NCBI RefSeq assembly: GCF_900111245.1
Contig: NZ_FOGO01000003.1
Coordinates: 372,001 to 436,000 of the forward strand
Direction: 5' to 3'
Origin: Streptomyces qinglanensis
Lineage (GTDB): Bacteria; Actinomycetota; Actinomycetes; Streptomycetales; Streptomycetaceae
Length of the DNA: 64,000 nucleotides
Notes under the pieces: generated by a model
Database searches by the model: none
Told to the model about the DNA's origin: nothing
What the model saw: only the letters and a program-made list of their open reading frames with translations
Translations under genes and position numbers: made by a program
Shown: piece after piece, positions 54,409 through 62,291 of the stretch
Numbering within the stretch: the stretch's first letter is position 1
How the letters are laid out: every line of letters begins with the position of its first letter

Positions 54409-55059
54409 ATGACTGCAGAGACCCTGATGACCGAGATGCAGCCGTACCTGGAAGGTCTCGTCCAGGAGAACGCCATGGTCGCGCACATGCGGCGCGGCCA
54501 GGCGACCGCGGATCAGATCCAGCGGCTGGTGATCTCCGAGTTCCAGTGCCAGGAGGTCGAATTACCGGCCTGCAGCGCACTGGTGACCCGGTTCCGGCAC
54601 GAAACACCGGCAGCGCACTTCTCTCTGCTGGCCCACAAGGTGGCCCAGGCACGAGGGCTGCTCCGCGAGGCGGCCACTGCCGTCGGTCTCGAAGCGGACG
54701 GGCTGGCGCCGGACCCCGCCGACGGGCGCCAGCACCGGGCGCTGCGTCTGCTGAGCTGGCTCGGGCCGCACGCGCGGCCGGCCGAGGCCGCGCTGTACAT
54801 GCACGCCGACCTCGTGGCCTGGTGTGCGATCTTCGCGCGGCTCGCCACGGCGTGCGACGGCCGCGAGGACGTCCCACCGGCCGTCCTCGCGTACCTGCGG
54901 TCCTGGGGTGCCGAGCCCGCTGCCGACATCACCGAGGGAACGGTGCGCGTCGTGAACTGGGGCCTGTCCCAGGGGGAGTCCGCCGACCGGGTGCTGAGGA
55001 CGGCCCACCACGTGGAGGACGTCCTGAACGGTTACTGGAGCTACGTGACCGAGGGGTGA
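54409..55059 (+). CDS. TenA/heme-oxygenase-fold protein, copy 2
   Basis: A 216-residue paralogue of the protein at 50353. The matching helix reads VISEFQCQEVELPAC, so the first and third candidate ligands (E44, E51) are kept while the His of copy 1 is Gln (Q48). The C-terminal helix HHVEDVLNGYWSYV corresponds to copy 1. The two could form a heterodimer with one active subunit, or have separate activities. AAAGGAG is 6 bp before the ATG. It is the last gene of the plus-strand operon. Confidence 0.8.
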   Translation: MTAETLMTEMQPYLEGLVQENAMVAHMRRGQATADQIQRLVISEFQCQEVELPACSALVTRFRHETPAAHFSLLAHKVAQARGLLREAATAVGLEADGLAPDPADGRQHRALRLLSWLGPHARPAEAALYMHADLVAWCAIFARLATACDGREDVPPAVLAYLRSWGAEPAADITEGTVRVVNWGLSQGESADRVLRTAHHVEDVLNGYWSYVTEG

Positions 55060-55102
55060 GGAGGGGAGCTGCCGCGGCGGTGCGTCGCGGCAGCTCCCCT
55101 CC
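55060..55102. terminator. Perfect 17-bp hairpin, convergent terminator A
   Basis: Arms 55060-55076 and 55086-55102 are exactly complementary around a 9-nt loop. It starts immediately after the stop of the second TenA-like gene. Confidence 0.85.
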
Positions 55103-55104
55103 CC

Positions 55105-55144
55105 CGGTCGGCCGCCGCGCGTCACCACACGCGGCGGCCGACCG
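55105..55144. terminator. Perfect 15-bp hairpin, convergent terminator B
   Basis: Arms 55105-55119 and 55130-55144 are exactly complementary with a 10-nt loop, 2 bp after hairpin A. The pair insulates the plus-strand operon from the NRPS gene. Confidence 0.8.
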
Positions 55145-55321
55145 CTCTGTGCGCTCTCCCGTGCCCGCTCCGGTCCCCGGCGCCGTGACCGCTCCGGGGC
55201 TCGGTCCGGTAGACAGCCGGGCCGCCTCAGCGGGGCGCCTCGGTCCTGGCTCGGTCCCGCCCCGGTCCCGGCCCGGCGTCCCCCGGCCCGGAGCGGAGCC
55301 GTTCCTCAGCGGAACGCCGCG

Positions 55322-55356
55322 GCCCGGGGCGTCCGGAGAACCGGAACGCCCCGGGC
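55322..55356 (-). terminator. Hairpin after the NRPS gene
   Basis: GCCCGGGGCGT-CCGG pairs with CCGG-AACGCCCCGGGC around AGAA with one bulged A, 25 bp beyond the NRPS stop on the minus strand. The rest of 55145-55381 holds no gene. Confidence 0.6.
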
Positions 55357-55381
55357 TGCTGCGCCGCTCGCCGGCCGGCCC

Positions 55382-58300
55382 TCAGCCGGTGGCGGTGCCG
55401 GCTTCGCCGGCGGCGCGGTCCGCACCGTCCGGCCGTCCGCCGGGGGCCGGGCGGGCGAGGAACCCCGAGTCGATGAAGTACTGGAGGTACAGGTCGATGA
55501 GCCGGGCGTCCACCGGCGGCAGCTCCAGCCCCGCGTCCTGCGTGGCCCGTTCCGTGTTGCTCCGGTCGAGAGCGGGATAGACGTCGGCGAAGTACATCTC
55601 CTTCACGGTGATGTCGCTGTCCGCCGCCTCGTCGTGGAACATGTGCATGAAAGGCGTCATGGGGTGATGCGGGTCCTTGCGGGTGAGCGCGGTGATCTCC
55701 GCGGTCCACTCCTGGTAGGGGATCCAGCGCACCGGATAGCCCATCGCACGCAGCCGTTCGACCAGGAGCCGCAGCCGTGCGTCGCGGGGGTTGGTGAGGT
55801 GGTAGGTGCGGCCGTCGGGCTGCCGGCTGCGCAGAATGTGGACGATGGCGTCCGCCGTGTAGTCCACGGGCACGAAATCCAGGGGCAGTTCCACGTCGGG
55901 AGCCAGCCCGGTCTCCGCGATCGTGCGGAACCAGGCGCACATGAGGGTGTCGGTGTTCCAGATACCGCGATCCCGCGTCCCGGTGATCTCGTAGGGCCGG
56001 TGCATGGTCAGCGGCAGTCCCCGTCCGGCCGCTGCGAGCATCATGCGCTCGACCACCCATTTGCTCTCCGCGTAGCCGAGGCTGAGCCGGTCGCCGTGTT
56101 CCGGGAGCTGGTCCTCGGTGACATGGCGGACTCCGGCGGTGCCGAACCCGGCGAGGGTGACGATGGACGAGATGTGGTGCACGGGCTTGAGGGTGTGGGT
56201 CGTGGCCAGTTCCAGGAGCGTCCGGGCGCCCGCGACATTGGTGCGGCGCAGCACCTCGTACGGATAGGCGAAGTTGATCAACGAGCCGGCGTGCACGATG
56301 CTGTCGACCCGGCGGGCCAGGTCGTCGAACCCGTCCGGTCCCCTGCCGAGTCGCGGTTCGGAGATGTCGCCCGGCACCGGTACGACATGGGAGTCGACCT
56401 TCTCGTAGTCCAGTCCGTACCGCCGCATGCGGTTGGCGATCCGGCGGCGGGCGTGCTCCTCGTCGTCGGCACGCACCAGGCACCAGACCTCGGGTACCCC
56501 TGCCGCGACCAGCCGGTCGAGGAGGAAGACACCGAGGAAGCCGGTGGCGCCGGTGAGCAGCGGCCGGCGCGGACGCCTCGGGTCGCCGGCCGGGGGCGCG
56601 TCGAAACGCAGCCCGGAGGGGAGCTCGGCATCCCGTTCGAGCTCTGCGCCGTGCCGCACCTGGGGAGGTTCCTCACCCGCGCGCACCCTTTCGAGCCGCT
56701 GGGCGAGCTGGGCCAGCGAGGGGTTGTCCAGCAGCAGGCGGATCAGCCAGGAGCCCGCTTTGTCGGGCAGATCCAGGCGCTCGCCCAGGGCTGCCGCGCT
56801 CTGGGCCACCTGCAGGGACTGTCCGCCCAGCGCGAAGAATCCGTCGTCGCGACCGACGGAGGGAAGGCCCAGCACCTGCCGCCACACCTGGGCGACGGCC
56901 TCCTCGTGCACGCCCCGCGGGCGCTGCTCCTCCGGCAGCTTCTCGTCGCCGCCGTCCGGAAGTGCGCTGCGGTCCACTTTGCCGCTGGAGTTGACGGGCA
57001 TGGCGTCCACCACGCTGATCTGCACCGGCACCATGAAGACCGGCAGGCGGTCGCGCAGGTAGCGGCGCAGCCGCATCGGCAGATCCCGTTCCGCCCCCTC
57101 GTGCTCACCGGCGGCCACCACCCATGCCCGGAGCCGGTCCCCGTTCTCCTCCGCCAGCGCCACCGCGGACTCCTCCACCTCCGGATGTGCTGACAACACG
57201 ATTTCGACCTCCCGCAGTTCGACCCGGAAGCCGCCCAGCTTCACCTGCCGGTCCCGCCGCCCCAGGAACTCCAGCACCCCGTCGGCGCGCAGCCGGGCCA
57301 TGTCACCCGTGCGGTAGAGGCGGTCGCCCGGACGGTCGGAGAAGGGGTCGGGGACGAACCGCTCCTCCGTCAGCTCCGGCTTGCCGAGGTAGCCGAGCGC
57401 CACCCCGTCCCCACCGACCCACAGTTCGCCCTCCTCGCCGATGTCGGCGAGCGAACCGCTGTCCCGCAGCACATACGCCGTGGAGTTGGCTATCGGCGTG
57501 CCGATGGGCACCGTTTCGGCCTCGGGGGGCAGTTCGTCGACGACGTACGCGGTGCTGATCACGGAGTTCTCGGTCGGACCGTACCCGTCGACGAGCTGCG
57601 CGGGCGGGCCGTTCCGCAGGACGGCTCGGACCGCGGAGGGGTTCAGCGCCTCGCCCCCGGCGACCAGACATCGCAGCGTGCCGAACATCGCCGGCCGGGC
57701 AGCCGCCATCTGGTGGAAGAGGGCGGCCCCCAGCCACATCAGTGTCGCCCGCTCCCGCTGGAGGAAGTCCTCCAGCCGTCGCGGCGAGAGCAGCGTCTCC
57801 TGGTCGGGGATCGCCAGCCGGGCCCCGTTCAGCAGCGGCCCGAAGAGGTCGAGGACCGAGAGGTCGAAGGTGAGGTTGACCGTTCCGCACATGACGTCGT
57901 CCGCGCGGATCCCCAGGAAGTCGGTGCCCCGGACCAGGCGCACGATTCCGCGGTGCGGCACGACCACGCCCTTCGGAGTCCCCGTCGAGCCGGAGGTGTA
58001 CAGGACGTAGGCGGGGTCTTCCGCTGACTGCTCATGTTCTCGGGGCACCGGGGCGTGCTCGGGGAGCGCGTCCAGATCCAAGACCGTCAGCCCCTCGGGT
58101 ATCCGGGTGCGGTGCTCGGCCACGGTGAGGGCGATGCGGCACCCGGCGTCCTGGAGTATCCCCTCGATCCGCTCCCGCGGGAACTCCATGTCCACCGGCA
58201 GGTACGCCGCGCCGGAGCGCAGCACCGCCAGCAGGGCCACGTAGCCTGCCACGGACCGCTCGACGCAGACCGCGACGATCTCTCCGGGACCGGCGCCGGA

Positions 58301-58525
58301 TTCCTGCAGCAGGCCGGCCAGCCGGTCGACCCGGCGGCGGAGTCCGGCGTAGTCGATGTCCTCGCCGGATTCCGGTGAGAGCGCCACCGCGTGCGGCGTG
58401 GCCTCGGCCTGGCGGCGGAAGAGTTCGTGTGCGGTCGCCTCCCGCGGATAGTCGGTCCGGGTGGCGTTCCACCGCCGTATCCACTCGGTGGAAGGGGATT
58501 CCGTTCGTTTCTGCGCCCGCGGCAT
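55382..58525 (-). CDS. Single-module NRPS: adenylation - PCP - thioester reductase
   Basis: A 1047-residue protein. The A domain (about 30-520) shows LYTSGSTGTPKG (175-186), GYGPTEN (314-320), YRTGDMAR, GRRDRQVKLGGFRVE and NSSGKVD. The PCP has GGQSLQVA with the phosphopantetheine serine at S570. The C-terminal R domain starts TGATGFLGVF (about 655) with a GYAESKW catalytic Tyr-Lys (about 815). My reading of the specificity residues is D221, L222, L225, W264, L287, A289, G314, V322, I323: an alpha-amino acid with a hydrophobic pocket. There is no condensation domain. The product is probably an amino aldehyde or alcohol. GGAGG precedes ATG 58525. Confidence 0.92.
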   Translation of the reverse strand: MPRAQKRTESPSTEWIRRWNATRTDYPREATAHELFRRQAEATPHAVALSPESGEDIDYAGLRRRVDRLAGLLQESGAGPGEIVAVCVERSVAGYVALLAVLRSGAAYLPVDMEFPRERIEGILQDAGCRIALTVAEHRTRIPEGLTVLDLDALPEHAPVPREHEQSAEDPAYVLYTSGSTGTPKGVVVPHRGIVRLVRGTDFLGIRADDVMCGTVNLTFDLSVLDLFGPLLNGARLAIPDQETLLSPRRLEDFLQRERATLMWLGAALFHQMAAARPAMFGTLRCLVAGGEALNPSAVRAVLRNGPPAQLVDGYGPTENSVISTAYVVDELPPEAETVPIGTPIANSTAYVLRDSGSLADIGEEGELWVGGDGVALGYLGKPELTEERFVPDPFSDRPGDRLYRTGDMARLRADGVLEFLGRRDRQVKLGGFRVELREVEIVLSAHPEVEESAVALAEENGDRLRAWVVAAGEHEGAERDLPMRLRRYLRDRLPVFMVPVQISVVDAMPVNSSGKVDRSALPDGGDEKLPEEQRPRGVHEEAVAQVWRQVLGLPSVGRDDGFFALGGQSLQVAQSAAALGERLDLPDKAGSWLIRLLLDNPSLAQLAQRLERVRAGEEPPQVRHGAELERDAELPSGLRFDAPPAGDPRRPRRPLLTGATGFLGVFLLDRLVAAGVPEVWCLVRADDEEHARRRIANRMRRYGLDYEKVDSHVVPVPGDISEPRLGRGPDGFDDLARRVDSIVHAGSLINFAYPYEVLRRTNVAGARTLLELATTHTLKPVHHISSIVTLAGFGTAGVRHVTEDQLPEHGDRLSLGYAESKWVVERMMLAAAGRGLPLTMHRPYEITGTRDRGIWNTDTLMCAWFRTIAETGLAPDVELPLDFVPVDYTADAIVHILRSRQPDGRTYHLTNPRDARLRLLVERLRAMGYPVRWIPYQEWTAEITALTRKDPHHPMTPFMHMFHDEAADSDITVKEMYFADVYPALDRSNTERATQDAGLELPPVDARLIDLYLQYFIDSGFLARPAPGGRPDGADRAAGEAGTATG

Positions 58526-59079
58526 CGCGTCCTCCTTCTGCACGGGAATTCCGGAGGCCCCCGGCTCTTCCCGCGTGCCGCTTGCGCAGCGGCGCCGGGA
58601 GGGAGGACCGGGAGTCTCTCCCACCGTGCGCCGCCCTGGCCCACGCCGCCACGGCCGTCGGTGTCCCGACCCGTGAACACGATGAACCCGGCCGCCCGGC
58701 CGGTGAAACCGGCCGCGGCAGAGCGGGCGTTCTCCGCTCCGGCACGCCGGACCGCGTTTCGCGAGGGCCGCGGACGCTCGCCGAATCCGGTGGCGGGCCG
58801 TTCCGGCGGCCCGCCCCTTGTCCAGGTCGCGCCGAATTCCCGGAAGCGCCTCCCGGCCCGGACACAATTTTCGGCGAACGGAATACGCGGCGGATTCCAC
58901 GACGCCGCTCCGGGCTTTCCGGGAATCCGGGCACGGATTCTGCGCCCGGCTCCCGGGCGGCGGCCTGTCCGTCCGCCGCCCCGGACCGTCGGTGCGCACC
59001 GGCCGACTGCTGCGGCAGCACGGGGAAGCGCCCCCGCATCCGGGCGGCCGATGCCCTGCGCTGCACCCTCCGACAGCAC

Positions 59080-59124
59080 GCGGGCGGGGCCGGGGCACGT
59101 CGGACATGCCCCGGCCCCGCCCGC
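59080..59124 (-). terminator. Perfect 18-bp hairpin downstream of mscS
   Basis: Arms 59080-59097 and 59107-59124 are exactly complementary, with a 9-nt loop. It lies 92 bp beyond the mscS stop and upstream of the NRPS promoter, and would stop read-through into the NRPS gene. Confidence 0.75.
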
Positions 59125-59163
59125 GATTCGGGGACCGACGGCGCCGGGGCCGGGCTCTCGGCG

Positions 59164-59198
59164 GCCGCCTGCGGCCGGGAGTTGCCGCCGCAGGCGGC
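59164..59198 (-). terminator. 12-bp hairpin directly after mscS
   Basis: GCCGCCTGCGGC and GCCGCAGGCGGC pair around an 11-nt loop, 18 bp beyond the mscS stop. This is the first of two terminator-like hairpins in tandem. Confidence 0.7.
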
Positions 59199-59216
59199 AG
59201 GCGCCGGACCGACGGG

Positions 59217-60251
59217 TCAGCGAGGAGCGGGCAGGGACGCGGACTCGGTGCTGCCGTCGTTGTCGCCGCGCACCCACACGGTCCGCTGCGGGAAGGGGAT
59301 GTCGACCCCGGCGACCTCCAGCGCCTCCTTGACCCGGCGGCGCAGCTCGCGGGTGACGCCCCACTGCTTGAGCGGGGCCGTCTTGACGGCGATGCGCACG
59401 AGCACACCGTCGGCGTCCAGGGACTGCACGCCCCAGACGGACGGGTCCTCCAGGAGCATGCCCGCGAAGCGGGGGTCCTCCCGCATCTCCCGGCCGGCCG
59501 CCTCCAGGACGCTGCAGACGGTGTCGAGGTTGGACTCGTAGGCCACGGAGACGTCGAGGACGGCGCGGGCCCACTCCTGGCTGTCGTTGCGGACCCGCAG
59601 GATCTCACCGTTGCGGATGTGCCACAGGCCGCCGTTGAGGTCGCGGATCTGGGTGAGCCGCAGGCCCACGTGCTCGACCTCACCGATGGCCTCGCCCAGG
59701 TCCACCGAGTCGCCCACTCCGTACTGGTCCTCCAGCATGATGAGCATGCCGGACAGGTAGTCGGCCACCAGGCTCTGCGCGCCGAAGCCGATCGCCAGGC
59801 CCACCACACCGGCACTGGCCAGCAGCGGGCCGAGCGCGATACCGACCTGGTCGAGAACCATCGCCGCGCCCATGACCCCGACGACGACCGTGACGATGCT
59901 GCTCAGTACCGACCCGATGGTCCTGGCCCGCTGCTCGCGCCGCTCCTGGGCCCGGGACCGGTCCCGCTGCAGCACCGCCGGACCCCGGCCGGACGGGCGC
60001 GGTCCGGTCTCCCGCTCCTCGGACGGCTCCAGGATGCGCTTCACCACATGCTTGATGCCCTTCTTGGCCAGCATGCGGACTATTGCCATGCCTACGACGA
60101 TGAGCAGGATGCGCAACGGCACGCCTATGAGAGTGTCCACGTTGTCGCGCAGCCAGTCCGGGGCGGTCATGGCCTGTTGCATGTCACCACTGAGCAGGTA
60201 GGACGCCGACGCGTCGGAAAGTGACACGAGAAAGACTGCTCCACTCTTCAT
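59217..60251 (-). CDS. MscS-family mechanosensitive channel
   Basis: A 344-residue small-conductance mechanosensitive channel protein. TM segments lie at about 40-60, 110-135 and the pore helix at about 138-165 (GPLLASAGVVGLAIGFGAQSLVADYLSG, with the Gly/Ala pattern of MscS TM3). The beta domain (VGDSVDLGEAIGEVEHVGLRLTQIRDLNG) and the C-terminal alphabeta domain follow. A charged cytoplasmic loop between TM1 and TM2 (SRAQERREQRAR) is longer than in E. coli MscS. It releases solutes on hypo-osmotic shock. Confidence 0.92.
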   Translation of the reverse strand: MKSGAVFLVSLSDASASYLLSGDMQQAMTAPDWLRDNVDTLIGVPLRILLIVVGMAIVRMLAKKGIKHVVKRILEPSEERETGPRPSGRGPAVLQRDRSRAQERREQRARTIGSVLSSIVTVVVGVMGAAMVLDQVGIALGPLLASAGVVGLAIGFGAQSLVADYLSGMLIMLEDQYGVGDSVDLGEAIGEVEHVGLRLTQIRDLNGGLWHIRNGEILRVRNDSQEWARAVLDVSVAYESNLDTVCSVLEAAGREMREDPRFAGMLLEDPSVWGVQSLDADGVLVRIAVKTAPLKQWGVTRELRRRVKEALEVAGVDIPFPQRTVWVRGDNDGSTESASLPAPR

Positions 60252-60878
60252 TGACGGCTGGATTTTTCGCGCCAGTGACCGTAGCCGGGGCCCGGCAACC
60301 GGGTCAAAAAACGTGAAGACCGGACGTGAACGACGTGAACGTCATGCACGGAAGAACGGATCGCAATCGAACTCGGGTCCGATGCACGGAAGTGCGCCCA
60401 CCGGCCGGCGTCAAGCGCCGCTCCTTCGCGCCCTTTTCCGGCGGCCTACGCGCACATGACTTTCGACGCGCATTCCGCACGGAAAGCGCGTGTTCCGCAC
60501 CGAATCCCCGCCCGCTGTCCGGTGGGACCGGCGGACCACACCCGGTTCGGACCGGCGGACCACACCCGGTTCGGACCGTCGGACCACACCCGGTTCGGGG
60601 CGGCGGACCACACCCGGTTCGGGCGGGCGGGCCGGGCCACAGCCGGTTCGGGGCGGCGGGCCGGGCCACAGCCGGTTCGGGCCGGCAGCGGCGACGCGGC
60701 GCCGCGCCCCGTCGTGCTGCACCGGCGGACCGGCCCCCTGCATGGTGTTCGCAGCTCCTGCCCAGCCCCTCCTCCAGCCGCCACCGGGCGGATCCGCGCC
60801 ACGCGGACACGGCTCCGGCACCACCCCGCAGAGCGGGCCGGTCCGGTTACCACCCGACCGCGCCGCGGCGCCTCGGCT
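60252..60878. other. Intergenic region with tandem repeats, 627 bp
   Basis: Upstream of mscS and downstream of the TetR gene. The mscS-proximal 110 bp are less GC-rich (promoter). The centre holds a 154-bp repeat array (60527-60680). Frames running through the repeats translate to periodic Arg/Pro/Gly peptides without a ribosome binding site, so I do not call a gene. Confidence 0.6.
60527..60680. repeat. Tandem array: four 24-bp and two 29-bp units
   Basis: 24-bp units start at 60527, 60551, 60575 and 60599; related 29-bp units start at 60623 and 60652. All share the end CCGGTTCGG and the central CCACAcCCGG/CCACAgCCGG. At unit junctions CCGGTTCGGACCGG forms an imperfect dyad. There are no unique spacers, so this is not a CRISPR array. 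Confidence 0.9.
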
Positions 60879-61487
60879 TCAGCGCGGCGGGACCGGCGGG
60901 CGGGCGGCGACGACACGGCGGAAGAGCCTCTGCACGGCGGCGGTGATGTCGGTGTCGGGCGCGGTGTGGTGGCAGGGCCCGGTGTAGGCGTGGGTCAGGA
61001 AATCGGCGGTGAGTTCGGGGTCGGGGACATCGAACTCGCCTGCGGCACGGCCCTGCGTGAGGAGGCTGACGAGCAGGTCGCGGGCGGCGGTCATGGGTTC
61101 CTCACCGACTGCGCCGCCGGGTTCGTGGAAGAGCCGGTGGTAGAGCTCGTGGTGGTCCTGCTCCGCTGTGATCCAGGCGGCGACGAGCCCGTCGAGCCGT
61201 TCGGTCCAGGTCAGGCCGGGCTGTTCCAGGAGAGCGGTGGGTTGCTGGAGCATGCGGTCCCACATCTCGGCCTGGAGGGCTGCCAGGAGTTCGTGCTTGG
61301 AGTCGAAGTAGAGGTAGACCGTGCCCTTGGCGACCCCGGCGCGGGCGGCGACCTTGCTGACGGTCAGCGCCTCGTAGCCGTCGTCCAGGAGCAGGGCGGC
61401 CGTGGCGTCGAGGATCTGGCGGCGGCGCACGTCCGGGGGCTGGAAGCGGCCGGCGGGCTGGGCGGGGGCGGACTGGTCCGCGGGCAC
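60879..61487 (-). CDS. TetR-family transcriptional regulator
   Basis: A 202-residue TetR protein: the HTH is RRRQILDATAALLLDDGYEA and LTVSKVAARAGVAKGTVYLYFDSK (about 20-65), followed by a ligand domain of the TetR_C type. AAGGAGGGA lies before GTG 61487. It is 48 bp after the methyltransferase gene on the same strand, so it is probably cotranscribed and autoregulated through the twin operators at 62227-62264. Confidence 0.9.
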   Translation of the reverse strand: MPADQSAPAQPAGRFQPPDVRRRQILDATAALLLDDGYEALTVSKVAARAGVAKGTVYLYFDSKHELLAALQAEMWDRMLQQPTALLEQPGLTWTERLDGLVAAWITAEQDHHELYHRLFHEPGGAVGEEPMTAARDLLVSLLTQGRAAGEFDVPDPELTADFLTHAYTGPCHHTAPDTDITAAVQRLFRRVVAARPPVPPR

Positions 61488-61535
61488 GGTCCCTCCTTCG
61501 TCGTCAGGTGAACCGGCTTGCCGACCGGTGGTCGG

Positions 61536-62198
61536 TCAGCCGGTGACCCCCAGGGTGTCACGGGGTTTGCGGGCGACGACGATGACCGCGTGCTCCTCGC
61601 CGGGGTGCTGGATGCGCGGTACGGCCTGCCGGGTGGCGCGCACGATCTCCAGGCCGAGGCCGGTGAAGGCTTCGGTCAGCTCGGCGAGGGTGGCCAGATC
61701 GCCGGGTTCGGCCCAGTCGCAGACCTCCTCGTCCCATTCGCCGAGGGCCAGGGTCCCGTCCGGGGCGAGCGCGGCGGCCAGAGTGGCCAGGGTGGCGGTG
61801 CGGCCTGGGCCGCGGGGCGGCAGCGCGTAGGAGCTGAGGGCGAAGTCGTAGGCGGTCCGGGGCCGCCAGGTGGCGCTGTCGGCGACGGCGAGTTCGATCC
61901 GGTCCACCAGGCCGCGGGCGCAGGCTCCGGCGCGGGTGGAGGCGATGGCACGGGGCGCGAGGTCCACACCGGTGACGCGCCAGCCGCGTTCGGCGAGCGC
62001 CAGGGCGTTGCCGCCGGCCCCGCAGCCCAGGTCCAGGGCCCTTCCCGGCGGGAGGTCGTGGGCGGGGGCGAGGAGCATCGGGTCGGGATCGGCGGTGTCG
62101 CTGCCGTCCCCGGTGTAGAGGTCGTCCCACGCGAAATCCGGGTGGGCGGCGGCCCCGGGCCCGTGGGCGTGATCAGTGGCAGGAGTGTCGTGGGTCAC
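61536..62198 (-). CDS. Class I SAM-dependent methyltransferase
   Basis: A 220-residue methyltransferase: RALDLGCGAGGNALALAERGW (motif I), TGVDLAP (motif II), SSYALPPRGPGR and GTLALGEWDEE. GGAGGAACT precedes GTG 62198, which is preferred to an upstream in-frame start that would run through the operator. It is of the small thiopurine/thiol-methyltransferase-like size. It is first in the operon with tetR. An S-methyl acceptor is suggested only by the neighbouring CxxC flavoprotein. Confidence 0.88.
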   Translation of the reverse strand: MTHDTPATDHAHGPGAAAHPDFAWDDLYTGDGSDTADPDPMLLAPAHDLPPGRALDLGCGAGGNALALAERGWRVTGVDLAPRAIASTRAGACARGLVDRIELAVADSATWRPRTAYDFALSSYALPPRGPGRTATLATLAAALAPDGTLALGEWDEEVCDWAEPGDLATLAELTEAFTGLGLEIVRATRQAVPRIQHPGEEHAVIVVARKPRDTLGVTG

Positions 62199-62226
62199 AG
62201 TTCCTCCGGCGGGAATGAGAGCGCTT

Positions 62227-62264
62227 GAATGACCGTTGGTCAGTAGTATGACCAACGGTCATTC
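62227..62264. promoter_or_regulatory. Twin TetR operators in the divergent promoter
   Basis: Two 16-nt arms (62227-62242 and 62249-62264) are perfectly complementary with 6 bp between. Each arm is itself a near-palindrome, TGACC-N3-GGTCA (GTT on the left, AAC on the right), with centres 19 bp apart. Two TetR dimers could bind side by side and control both transcripts. The left start (62198) and right start (62292) flank it closely. Confidence 0.85.
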
Positions 62265-62291
62265 GCCGTCAAGCTCTTCCGGAGGCACCCC

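Larger units (their letters stand above)
58526..59216. other. Intergenic region, 691 bp, NRPS promoter side
   Basis: No gene supported. The part 58850-58925 is less GC-rich (ACACAATTTTCGGCGAACGG) and several GAATTCC-like sequences occur (58545, 58831, 58888); the NRPS promoter is likely here. The other end carries two hairpins that terminate mscS transcription. Confidence 0.5.

Noticed and set aside
58526..59815. N-terminal extension of the NRPS by 430 codons
   Set aside because: The frame stays open upstream, but the upper part is antisense to mscS and the rest is Arg/Pro-rich without motifs. The GGAGG-preceded ATG at 58525 and the A-domain start just after it define the gene.
60527..60680. 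CRISPR array
   Set aside because: Units are directly adjacent with no unique spacers, and no cas genes are present.
60456..61511. A frame translating the 24-bp repeats as a periodic peptide
   Set aside because: It continues antisense through the TetR gene and has no start signal. The repeats are better treated as DNA repeats.
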